From CAKSNH01 sp964422725 (GTDB lineage: Bacteria; Bacillota; Clostridia; UBA1381), in NCBI GenBank assembly GCA_964422725.1, contig CAYRCC010000005.1:1-64000 (forward strand): a stretch of DNA of 64,000 bases, written 5' to 3'. The notes under the pieces are model-generated. The model saw only the letters and a program-made list of their open reading frames with translations. It was not told the origin of the DNA and did not search any database. A program made the translations under genes and the position numbers. Within the stretch, counting starts at the first letter, position 1, and every line of letters begins with the position of its first letter. Positions 12,201 to 16,263 of the stretch are shown here, piece by piece.

Positions 12201-13120
12201 CTGTATCGGATGGTGGAAGTGTTACAATAACAGGAAAGAGGAACTATATCGGAAGTGTTGTAAAAACATTTAATATATTAAGGGACGAATCTTATGTTGA
12301 AGTAGCTGACATAACAGGTACATATGGTAGTGAGGTAATATTAACTGCAAATGTTTCAAGAATGACACAGCCTTTGGCATTGACAGATGATACTGAACTT
12401 GATGTGGTTGAGTTCCGCTTAGGTGATGTTGTGATAGGAACGGCTGTGGTTCAATATACCGATCTTTTAAAAACCGCAGGAAGTGCAAAAGTTGAGATAA
12501 CTCTTGATAAGCGTTTTGAAATAGGTAATAACATTGTTACAGCAGTATATAGTGGAAGTTCAAACATGGTAGGAAGTACAGTTGATGAGATAATTGTAAA
12601 AATGAATAAAAAAGAGCTTGAGTATAGTGTTGTTGCTAAAGATAAGGAGTATGACGGCTCTAAAGAAATTAGTGTAGTGATAACTCCTACAAACTTACTT
12701 ATAGACGATGATGTTACTCTTCTATCTAAGGCGTCTCTTGCAGATGCCAATATTGGGCAATATTCAGAGATATTCATTGAGTCAATAAGCATAAACGGAG
12801 AAGATGGTATATACTATACAGTGTCAAATTCTTCAGGTATCATAACATTGTCAAATCCAGTTACTATAACTGATGTGACAAAAATAGAATGTAATGGAGA
12901 TAAGGCTAAGTTAATATTTGGAACACCAGTTTCGGGAGTTATTATAGTGGCAAACTATAATAATGAAGGAGTTTTAGTATCTGCTTATACTGAAAATGTT
13001 ATAGATGCCAATATTTACGAGTTTACTTTGCAACGAGATGAAACAAGTAAAACTAAAATCATGCTATGGACTAGCATCATGGATATGGTACCATTGATTG
13101 ATGCAGTAATGTTGCAGTAA
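242..13120 (+). CDS. Giant secreted BspA-type leucine-rich repeat protein
   Basis: This encodes a secreted protein of about 4,292 residues. ATG 242 is chosen because AGGAGG lies about 6 bases upstream and the next residues form a signal peptide (MKRR, hydrophobic core, cleavage after VFA near residue 23); an in-frame ATG at 185 has its AGGAGG almost touching it. In order: an acidic segment, a CUB-like domain (about 100-202), a fibronectin III-like domain (206-296), LRR domain 1 (about 302-1334), an acidic linker, LRR domain 2 (about 1449-2457), Ig-like and carboxypeptidase-regulatory-like modules (one near 2752-2823), a helical stretch (about 3483-3627), a Pro-Thr linker, then MBG/YDG-like modules. 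LRRs are 23 residues with SYAF..C and IPxxVxxI cores (LRR_5 family). No LPXTG, SLH or C-terminal membrane segment is visible. BspA-like proteins often bind host or matrix ligands; the ligand here is unknown. The gene is far more AT-rich than its neighbours, suggesting separate origin. Confidence 0.93.
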   Translation: MKRRVISLLVAMSIILSTGNVFAEGIEAELINSEINQIVSDEKLLTNSEMVENSELAQQSINVVENEEVVGDLSNEKENIELLSVDSVELQSLSESEIIEVTTVEELQSAHSYSNNMDTTWVYTHPEVADSLSVTFSADTAVENGYDNIYIYDNDDTLIGQYTSTELAGQTVEVSGSVIKIRLTTDGSSTYYGFAVMNIDAALSNGPITNVKTKSRSKNTIALTFAKPQDATSVLVEQSLDGEIWTNSVVDGDVTSESSMAVITNLDLDTVYYFRLNVSGGIREGLSNVISAKTMGDYTSEYDFMFSDGTITGYTGTDTNVVIPPEINGVEVKSIANKAFDGNRRIQTLEFPSSIETIGSYSFRNCKRLSKIVFSDGLKTIGTGAFTGCSILNEITLPNTVTTMDSDIFANCIRLKKVTFEAGISKIPAYALYNCNSVEYILIPDTVTEIGEYAFYNCDSLSDIILPNNLSCIPEYCFYDCDNLQSINIPDNVTVIERYAFVSCNRLSSISFNSKLETIGYRAFESCIEIKQLNIPASVEMIDSYAFLNCYGIHTVILSEGLTTINNSAFNGCALLTEMTIPTTVTSMGTNVFSNCPRLVKIIFADGMTKIPAYVLQECSTVIEIIIPDTVTEIGEYAFYNCDSISNITLPDNLNNISEYCFYDCDSLTAINIPENVSIINSYAFVGCNRLSSISFNSKLETIGYRAFESCGEISTLIIPGNVKTIDSYAFLNCTGISNLMLSEGITTINSNVFSGCAYITEITIPSTLVNISGSNFNNCDRLKKVIFAEGFVTIPANALSGCTSVTEVIVPSTVDSIGEYAFYNCDGLENIQLPDGIKNFGEYVFYDCDNLRNIVLPEKLESISEYAFTSCNRLQTIEFNEYLETIGYRSFEDCAELDAIQIPGNVKIIDSYAFLNCTGISDLMLSEGITTINNSAFAGCSHIKELTLPSTLINTGSNIFSNCTRLKKVIFSKLTDIIPSNILYGCSSVKEVVIPSSVMEIGESAFYGCLKLKNISLPSRIRTIPEYCFYNCNDLTEIVLPEYLETIDQYAFTSCDKLKNIVFNEELMSIGYRAFESCPSIKNIALPTSLNTIDSYAFLNCTDLKKADLPEGLTTINNGAFNGCAYLSEIEIPSTIVTMGSDVFANCIRLKTASIREGCTELPNNTFSSCVQLTSVTLPSGMRSIGDSAFYNCTSIKIINLPEGVRSLGANAFDGCVKLYSVIIPETLDTIGQYAFRNCKALKKFEGKENIETIGSYAFYNCSRLEKAMFYGYLTSIGSYAFANCTELEKVEVPEFTKSIASSAFNNCEKLIVYCYEDSAAMEFAINNNIPYEIIKSALSLYSDYSKETDIVLSEIDTSLNIKIPEVTEINDELIVVETTEINNLDAELIQTFLDENPNLSDEIEVPEVTVEEEVINSEKNEVLNNEEQFYESEFSLMSASGTYYEEYGIYFENGVITGTDNSKTTLEIPETLDGVVVKEIGYQAFLNANKLTSITLPSSIETINSYAFQGCTDLSTVVLNEGLLNIYSYAFKGCTYLTNITIPSTVIGMDSSVFDSCTRLNEVIFSEGMIEIPDNALSNASSVTNVLLPTTIKVIGENAFYNCSSLATIVLPENLEIIEPSAFYNCTSLTEFTASDSLQVIGSYAFQNCTKLSNLLLENKLRTINSYAFGGCTRLESITMPDSLRYIYSYAFQGCTGLTDVTLNEGLLTLDSYAFTGCTYIKEITIPSTVTTMGGRIFEGCTRLSKVIFAEGMVNIPDNALYRAENITDIVLPGTVKTIGESAFNACTSLMTITLPDDLQYINEYAFANCTSLRTVQLSENVKTIGSYAFQNCTRLSSVTFGADLRTINSYAFGGCTRLESITMPDSLRYIYSYAFQGCTGLTDVTLNEGLLTLDSYAFTGCTYIKEITIPSTVTTMGGRIFEGCTRLSKVIFAEGMVKIPDNALYRAENVTNVILPDTISTIGESAFSYCTNLSTINMPVDLKTISDSAFYNCTELESVELSEKVVTIGSNTFANCTKLSNIVLSNNLKTINSYAFAGCTRLETIVMPDSLRYIYSYAFQNCTGLENISLNEGLLTLDSYAFAGCTYIKEIIIPSTVTTMGGRIFEGCTRLSKVTFAEGMVYIPDSALYRAAYVEEIILPDSVETIGSSSFSYCTNLERIVLPLNIITISSSAFYNCTELKSIVIPDSVTSIGESAFQNCTSLSEIEFSDELKTINSYAFYNCAGLKNIQMPESLRYIYSYAFQNCTELNTVKLNEGLLTIDSYAFAGCSNLKDISIPSTVLTAGSRIFENCTTLEDVIVEDGMVVLPANMFSRCTSIKNVKLPAELVSIGSSAFYNCTAIENIIIPDSVTTIESSAFQNCSALNSITLPKQLYTIGDYTFYNCSALTNVIIPNNADRINYYAFANCTALEEITIPEYVSYIDSNAFYGCSDFKIYCEAESYAEKFAQDNGIPYEDVVINKEDILDADSDFYYDVKEYRRGYSAFNTVMKVVLSTELADSIELNVKYTDLNGDSEMNIPMVYNAEKGQYEAEINITENMHSINSLTSNIVRDEESFVKEFESSYWYSMPLNVESTITAKFADNMSSYNGMILKLYEDNGRMVSKQTLGAEKEFVFHGLPANKKYKAVVYGNDMEFFVVDDIIVSAGANTDVDFTGMVLPASLEVKFECDGEEITDSGLKVAFYDKTEGKNRLLPPGTHLEYLAMDDTIGYSVSMSRNCAMIYETDMEKPDVTLSAGENIIIVQLKKIPEIEYEGIIVDAETGNPVFNASVTVVQLLNGTYSQTYSARTTPDGKFKFTIKDVDTKISISKNSYATQTIEAKQGELPTELQLMPAGGKIKFSVGYLKSARETQIESVIGYDEKPNQIEVVNKTKNIKVANYQSSYPILYTNESNLSANDEIAVTIKKSGYADLQIDAVVNQFGNVEVKGTMKELGGAMLTYAREDGENEPVHVVMFNAEGKRIEYYGNVENQYTINKLQSGKYSIAIAAKEENINKYTNITELKSSDLRYVLCEIEVEDGLILCTETLIIPKASDAHTILSGETRLTGNTTALIGDTVWLSCEFNFDSQYNELEKEITVAIPDGTKVVDNGVSLNGTVVDYELKDGLLTVASNESGVLKLGIKILSNISLAKLDIVSTVDYEFDGKSYSELLGNLAVNINSITLVVPKQTNSEIIVARGIAPKSAKVQIYDNGVLAAETESNRYGIYSTEILLDTTKKYMQHNMYATSGDAVSEIEELQYGINHPTVVDFNMYHDAHVEGGTEINFNTTKEVGYFVGYMWPIKPFDFWLKFDDNSGVANVAIHIEFTNGDFKDVPLSLNEENGFYEGTITLSSSNVPKSFSVKYIPTIYYDTEEDEEAENIFENSESSVLVSQTTENGFYAEYQTVLNDFEDKKVLYYLELEKQVDFQVTDDYFECEVEGRKAYIKKSTTYIQTDIGTYDTLEMYIEERGKYTYVQKGIGYENQNELSLMATTTRKKKVLTKEDYEQKVEDFKSSFDTDITNDNRTDMLYRINSFIKLCEEEDDLYWESIGLRAEYDIIKMMKFSKETKDLIEEIDDNYSNLTNLVEGNYAEMLMDASVNKYMEKYDNMVDDAINQSLQNFINSIMKNDSLWEKFSDLYVEEKMADTKMIMDPSGYVYETVPENRLSGVTTTVYFENDLGQMELWDAEEYNQSNPLVTDVDGKYAWDVPEGIWQVRYEKDGYLPIQSDKLPVPPPQLEVNVGMVSNMPATISQVKSESNKIIMTFDKYLDADTITRDGFTVQNGSETIPFEVELSNIQQLEDGMCIVKEVILTTKTELPNGEYKVKVSDNIRTYAGVSLNESTMDFEVDNDEIITPEITPTPTPTPDVDPTPDVDPTIPDIENASVVDYVGIFDGQAHTVSVQIPDEAIIKYGTEKGEYILTEAPKYTNAGSYTVYYEISRNGYNTKEGSAEVNISAKELTESMVADIPGQTFTGEQIKPNVAISDGNANIITEADYDITYGENITVSDGGSVTITGKRNYIGSVVKTFNILRDESYVEVADITGTYGSEVILTANVSRMTQPLALTDDTELDVVEFRLGDVVIGTAVVQYTDLLKTAGSAKVEITLDKRFEIGNNIVTAVYSGSSNMVGSTVDEIIVKMNKKELEYSVVAKDKEYDGSKEISVVITPTNLLIDDDVTLLSKASLADANIGQYSEIFIESISINGEDGIYYTVSNSSGIITLSNPVTITDVTKIECNGDKAKLIFGTPVSGVIIVANYNNEGVLVSAYTENVIDANIYEFTLQRDETSKTKIMLWTSIMDMVPLIDAVMLQ
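1144..4245 (+). repeat. LRR domain 1: five 552-bp modules
   Basis: This domain is bounded by a BspA-type N-cap (FSDGTITGYTG) and a C-cap (ending NNIPYE). Between them, 69-bp LRR units are organised at a higher period of 552 bp (eight LRRs, 184 residues). The landmark codon before the SDIF/TNVF-type motif recurs at 1451, 2003, 2555, 3107 and 3659. Modules 1 and 2 share a 53-base identical stretch at 1751-1803 and 2303-2355. Confidence 0.85.
4585..7610 (+). repeat. LRR domain 2: five 552-bp modules
   Basis: This is a second complete LRR domain with its own N-cap (FENGVITG) and C-cap (DNGIPYE). The same landmark position recurs at 4892, 5444, 5996, 6548 and 7100, exactly 552 bp apart. About 250 bases are identical between 5261-5511 and 5813-6063, which points to a recent duplication or gene conversion. 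The third copy, from about 6335, is more diverged. Confidence 0.87.
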
Positions 13121-13124
13121 CTCG

Positions 13125-13250
13125 GTAAGCGGTAAGATTACAATCGCTTTGACAATTCCTGAAACCAAAGACGGCGAAAATTACAAGATTATGCTTTGGG
13201 ATGGAAATTATGCACCTGTAATTTACGCAATGACTGATTTGGCTGAATAA
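13125..13250 (+). pseudogene. Relic of a C-terminus like that of the giant gene
   Basis: Directly after the giant gene's stop, and in another frame, 41 codons read as a plausible protein end that contains KIMLWDGNYAPVIYAM and stops at 13248-13250. The giant protein itself ends in a similar KIMLWTS..MVPLIDAV tail. The relic has no start or ribosome binding site, so it is probably the leftover 3' end of a related gene after recombination or gene replacement. Confidence 0.6.
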
Positions 13251-13292
13251 TACGAAGTTATGAATAGTATTTAACTGAATACAGTAACTATG

Positions 13293-13325
13293 AGAGGTAT
13301 AGACGATTGTCTATACCTCTTTTGT
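13293..13325 (+). terminator. Terminator after the giant LRR gene
   Basis: A perfect 12-bp stem (AGAGGTATAGAC paired with GTCTATACCTCT) with a four-base GATT loop is followed by a T run. This is a strong rho-independent terminator on the plus strand. Confidence 0.88.
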
Positions 13326-13334
13326 GTGTATAAG

Positions 13335-13425
13335 ATGTCTGCAAGATGGGATTTTACACCTACACCTTGTCTACAAAATGGGGTTTTGTACCATTCAAAG
13401 TGTCCACTTTATGGGGTACATTTTA
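13335..13425. repeat. Three degenerate ~26-bp direct repeats, possible IS end
   Basis: Three related segments start at 13335 (ATGTCTGCAAGATGGG), 13367 (TTGTCTACAAAATGGGG) and 13400 (GTGTCCACTTTATGGGG), spaced 32-33 bases apart. Such iterated ends recall transposase-binding termini of IS21- or IS3-type elements. No transposase gene is present, so this can only be suggested. Confidence 0.35.
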
Positions 13426-13444
13426 AAAGTAAAAATTTACATTT

Positions 13445-13525
13445 TGCACCCACTTGCACCCAAGCAGAAAAATCATGCACCCAAAATGCACCCGGTTGAA
13501 GTAAATATTTCACATTTATGCACCC
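13445..13525. repeat. Five phased TGCACCC motifs
   Basis: TGCACCC occurs at 13445, 13455, 13476, 13487 and 13519, all in the same orientation. The spacings of 10, 21, 11 and 32 bases are close to multiples of the 10.5-base helical turn. This may be a protein-binding array or mobile-element debris. Nothing else is recognised in the gap 13326-13611. Confidence 0.4.
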
Positions 13526-13611
13526 AGCCGACCTTTGAAAAAAAGCAATCGTTTAATTGTATCAAAATCATAGTTCTTCTGGAGCCGGTCATTGCGAAGC
13601 CTATATTTACA

Positions 13612-14490
13612 TTATTCAAGTTCATTATACCACCCCATTTCTGTAAATATATTTGTAATAGTGTCTTTGATAATTTTCCCTGAGGTGACCGGTGCAACTT
13701 TTCCCGGCAATGACAATGCCCAAATCACGTGCAGACCAAGCTGCTGTGCTGTATCAAAATCTACTCCGCCGGGTTTTGACGCGAGGTCAATAATCAATGC
13801 TTTGGCGTTTACATTTCTTAAAACTTGTTTGTCTAACAGTACGCTCGGAACGGTGTTGAAAATAACATCGTATTTGCCGATGTTTTCCGAAAGCGTACAT
13901 ATCGGCAACGCCGTATATCCCATGGTATGTATCCATGCCAATGTTTCGTATCGTCTTGCGCATACGCCTATATTTGCATTGAATCCACTGAGCATTTTCG
14001 ACAACACCCTGCCTATTCTGCCGTACCCCAAAACAAGCGCATTACAGCCGTGCAAGGTAATAGGCATTTCGGATAACGCCAATTCCACCGCACCTTCGGC
14101 TGTCGGTACTGCGTTTTGTACGGTTAATTCTTCGCGTTCAAAATAGTCGCGGTAAGTTATTGCGCGCGAATCAAGCTCGCCCTGAATGTATTCGCTTATT
14201 TTGCCACCGAGCAGAACGCTGTTTTGCGCAATGTGTTTAAAAATCTCTTTAAGCTTTATTTCTGTACTTGCAAAAGGAGCGTTTACACAGCTGTTATCAT
14301 AACTCACAGGCAGAGGAAGTATAATTGCATTGCAATTAGCCGCTTGCTCTAAGCTATCTGCCGTTTTAAGCTTATAGGTATCCGTGCTTTTATCAAATCC
14401 GAAAATCATAGTATCAAATCCGCTTTTTGAAAGCATATCTGCCAAAATTGCCTGTCTTAAATCACCGCCGATAATGGATATCGTTTTCAT
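13612..14490 (-). CDS. dpaA: Dipicolinate synthase subunit A
   Basis: With DpaB, DpaA oxidises dihydrodipicolinate to dipicolinic acid, the spore-core calcium chelator, in the mother cell. The 292-residue protein has an N-terminal segment (TISIIGGDLRQ) and a central Rossmann nucleotide-binding fold (ALVLGYGRIGRVLSKML), followed by DLASKPGGVDF and LPGKVAPVTSGK, all typical of DpaA/SpoVFA. The start at 14490 is preferred over ATG 14499 because the AGAAAGG ribosome site (14501-14507) is about 10 bases from the former and touches the latter. The upstream sequence fits a sigmaK promoter. dpaB, usually the next gene, is missing; what follows downstream is repeat debris and the giant LRR gene. Confidence 0.93.
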   Translation of the reverse strand: MKTISIIGGDLRQAILADMLSKSGFDTMIFGFDKSTDTYKLKTADSLEQAANCNAIILPLPVSYDNSCVNAPFASTEIKLKEIFKHIAQNSVLLGGKISEYIQGELDSRAITYRDYFEREELTVQNAVPTAEGAVELALSEMPITLHGCNALVLGYGRIGRVLSKMLSGFNANIGVCARRYETLAWIHTMGYTALPICTLSENIGKYDVIFNTVPSVLLDKQVLRNVNAKALIIDLASKPGGVDFDTAQQLGLHVIWALSLPGKVAPVTSGKIIKDTITNIFTEMGWYNELE

Positions 14491-14526
14491 ATTTTTCATT
14501 CCTTTCTGATTAAAACAGCTTTATTA

Positions 14527-14553
14527 CATAATATGAATAAATCTGATTTATGT
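14527..14553 (-). promoter_or_regulatory. SigmaK-like promoter of dpaA
   Basis: On the minus strand, AC is followed by 16 bases and then CATATTATG. The sigmaK consensus is AC, 16-17 bases, CATAnnnTA, so only the last -10 base differs. The position, about 30 bases before the dpaA start, fits. The assignment rests on the known late mother-cell expression of dpaA in Bacillus. Confidence 0.45.
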
Positions 14554-14581
14554 GATTGCGGCGCGGGATAAATAGTCAATG

Positions 14582-14617
14582 CCGCAAATCCTCTCAAATG
14601 TCACTTAATATTTGCGG
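14582..14617. repeat. Inverted repeat CCGCAAAT/ATTTGCGG
   Basis: A perfect 8-bp dyad has arms at 14582-14589 and 14610-14617 and a 20-base centre. It lies upstream of dpaA and of the next plus-strand transcript. It could be an operator; no partner is known. Confidence 0.35.
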
Positions 14618-14678
14618 ATACTTATATTGTAATTTATGCTATTGTTAAAATTTGGTGATGAAGTTGATGATGCGGTTT

Positions 14679-14687
14679 TGATATAAT
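14679..14687 (+). promoter_or_regulatory. Extended -10 promoter upstream of a gene-free stretch
   Basis: TG-A-TATAAT (14679-14687) forms a good extended -10, while the -35 region is weak. Transcription would start near 14694 and run into a roughly 500-base stretch without a convincing gene, before the sugar-binding lipoprotein gene. Confidence 0.4.
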
Positions 14688-14762
14688 ATAGACACACTTA
14701 ATAAGTTTTAATGTGATTTTCATAACGGATAAATATATCAATGCACAACTGTATCTAAATAT

Positions 14763-14900
14763 AATGGCTGACGGAGTAACAATAACGAAATATCTTTGGA
14801 CGGGAAAAAGGCTGTGGCTCGGTTCGCGGAACAGAGAAACTATGCAAAACAGACCTCTGTTTTAAGCGGTGACGGCGAAATCGTAAAACGACAGCCGATG
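14763..14900 (+). ncRNA. Possible structured RNA, family unknown
   Basis: Within an AT-rich gap this segment is clearly richer in G and C and can fold. An outer helix pairs GGCTGT (14810-14815) with ACAGCC (14891-14896). An inner 7-bp helix pairs AACAGAG (14830-14836) with CTCTGTT (14855-14861). A small hairpin TCGT-AAA-ACGA lies at 14881-14891. It does not match the cores of the c-di-GMP, SAM, purine, TPP, fluoride or ykkC riboswitches that I know. A 33-codon ORF at 14763 has no ribosome binding site. This could be a leader element or an sRNA. Confidence 0.3.
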
Positions 14901-14916
14901 AATATTGAATTATTTT

Positions 14917-14954
14917 TGTGTCAATTGATTTATAATTATTACGATGTGTCAATT
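14917..14954. repeat. Direct repeat TGTGTCAATT
   Basis: Two identical 10-base copies lie at 14917-14926 and 14945-14954, 28 bases apart, in an otherwise featureless AT-rich stretch upstream of the sugar-binding lipoprotein gene. They may be regulator sites. Confidence 0.3.
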
Positions 14955-15148
14955 AAATGTACAAACCGGTTGGAAAAATATACCGTAATTCTGATTTTTC
15001 TGGTTATTTTATATATTTTGCACAAAAACATATAAAAAATTTTAATATAATTATTGCAAAATGCGCTGTGAAGTGGTATTATATTATTAACAGGAGATAT
15101 TTATTCAAAAAGCCGTATTTGAATAAATGTTATTCCTAATATATGCAA

Positions 15149-15176
15149 TTGCGCTTGGCGCAGTTTGCTGTATACT
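15149..15176 (+). promoter_or_regulatory. Promoter with operator-like palindrome for the lipoprotein gene
   Basis: TTGCGC (15149-15154), a 16-base spacer and TATACT (15171-15176) form a plausible promoter about 40 bases before the gene. The -35 box lies inside a palindrome TGCGC-TTG-GCGCA (15150-15162), placed where a repressor would block polymerase. LacI-family operators are of this general style; that link is an inference. Confidence 0.5.
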
Positions 15177-15216
15177 ATATATTACAAAATATTTTAAGAA
15201 TTAGGAGTGGGTAAAA

Positions 15217-16224
15217 ATGAAAAAAAGAATTTTGGGACTGATTTTATGTTTGGCAATGGGAATGTCGCTGACGGCGTGCGGCGGCGGTGATAACGGCGGA
15301 CAGGCAAATCAGGAAGCATCAAATGCATCAAACACTTCAAACACAAGCAGCAGCGACAGTCTTAACATCGCTTTCATCACAAAAAGCGGTTCGGTTTACT
15401 GGAAGTCGATGTTTGAGTATGTGAAAAAGAATGCCGAAGAAAACAACGCAAAAGTTGAGCATTTGTATTCAATAAACGAATCGGATTTTAACGAAGAAAT
15501 TCAGCTCGTTAACGACAGCGTGGCAAAGGGTGTTGACGGAATTATTCTCGGTGCTGCCGATAAAGATGCTCTTATAGCGCCTGTATCTGCCGCAAGAGCC
15601 GCAGGTGTGCCGGTTGTTTTGGTTGACTCGGGTATTGACGGCGACGATTACGATGCTTTCTTCTCGACAAACAACGTTCAGGCAGGCGCAGAATGTGCAA
15701 AGTCTATGTGTGAGTTTATCGGTGATGCCGGTGAGGTTGCCATTATTAATGCTGTTCAGGGTTCAAAAACAACTGACGACAGAGCAAAAGGTTTTAAGGA
15801 AGAAATAGAGAAAAATCACCCTCAGGTAACTGTTGTCGAAGAATTTTTCTGTGACGGTGACAAAGCAAAAGCACAGCAGCAAACGGCAGACGCTATTGCA
15901 AAGTACCCTAACCTTAAGGGCTTGTTCGGCGCAAGCACAAGCGCAAGTATCGGCTTGATTAACGGTGTCAGCCAGTCGGGCGCAACGGATAAGACAGTTA
16001 TCACTTTTGACAATGCAGATGAAGTTAAGGCAGGACTTGCAAACGGTTCAGTTTCGGCAACAGCAATGCAGATGCCGTCAACAATGGCAGCGTCGGCAGT
16101 GCAGACGATTGTAGACTTGCATAACGGCAAAACGGTTAAATCAAAGAATGTTGATACAGGTGTAGTAATGATTACAAAGGATAATTACGCTAACGCTGAT
16201 ATGTCGGCAATTTTGAACCAGTAA
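15217..16224 (+). CDS. Sugar-binding lipoprotein (ribose-type periplasmic binding protein)
   Basis: This is a membrane-anchored solute-binding protein of 335 residues. A lipoprotein signal ends in LTAC (Cys21), followed by a Ser/Asn-rich linker and a Peripla_BP_4 fold (RbsB-like; IAFITKSGSVYWKSM near residue 50, DNADEVKAGLANGSV in the C-terminal half). The ligand is probably a pentose, hexose or related sugar. The start is set by AGGAGTG at about 15203. No permease or ATPase gene is nearby; instead a chemoreceptor gene starts 39 bases downstream. This suggests that the protein may present its ligand to the receptor for chemotaxis, or serve a transporter encoded elsewhere. Confidence 0.88.
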   Translation: MKKRILGLILCLAMGMSLTACGGGDNGGQANQEASNASNTSNTSSSDSLNIAFITKSGSVYWKSMFEYVKKNAEENNAKVEHLYSINESDFNEEIQLVNDSVAKGVDGIILGAADKDALIAPVSAARAAGVPVVLVDSGIDGDDYDAFFSTNNVQAGAECAKSMCEFIGDAGEVAIINAVQGSKTTDDRAKGFKEEIEKNHPQVTVVEEFFCDGDKAKAQQQTADAIAKYPNLKGLFGASTSASIGLINGVSQSGATDKTVITFDNADEVKAGLANGSVSATAMQMPSTMAASAVQTIVDLHNGKTVKSKNVDTGVVMITKDNYANADMSAILNQ

Positions 16225-16263
16225 TGTTTTGAAAATTTGTAGAATAAGCGAGGAAAATACAGA

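Noticed and set aside
13290..13700. Small plus-strand reading frames after the giant gene terminator
   Set aside because: No ribosome binding sites; they overlap the terminator, repeats and dpaA antisense.
14763..14864. 33-codon reading frame before the lipoprotein gene
   Set aside because: No ribosome site and no recognisable product; the segment looks more like structured RNA.
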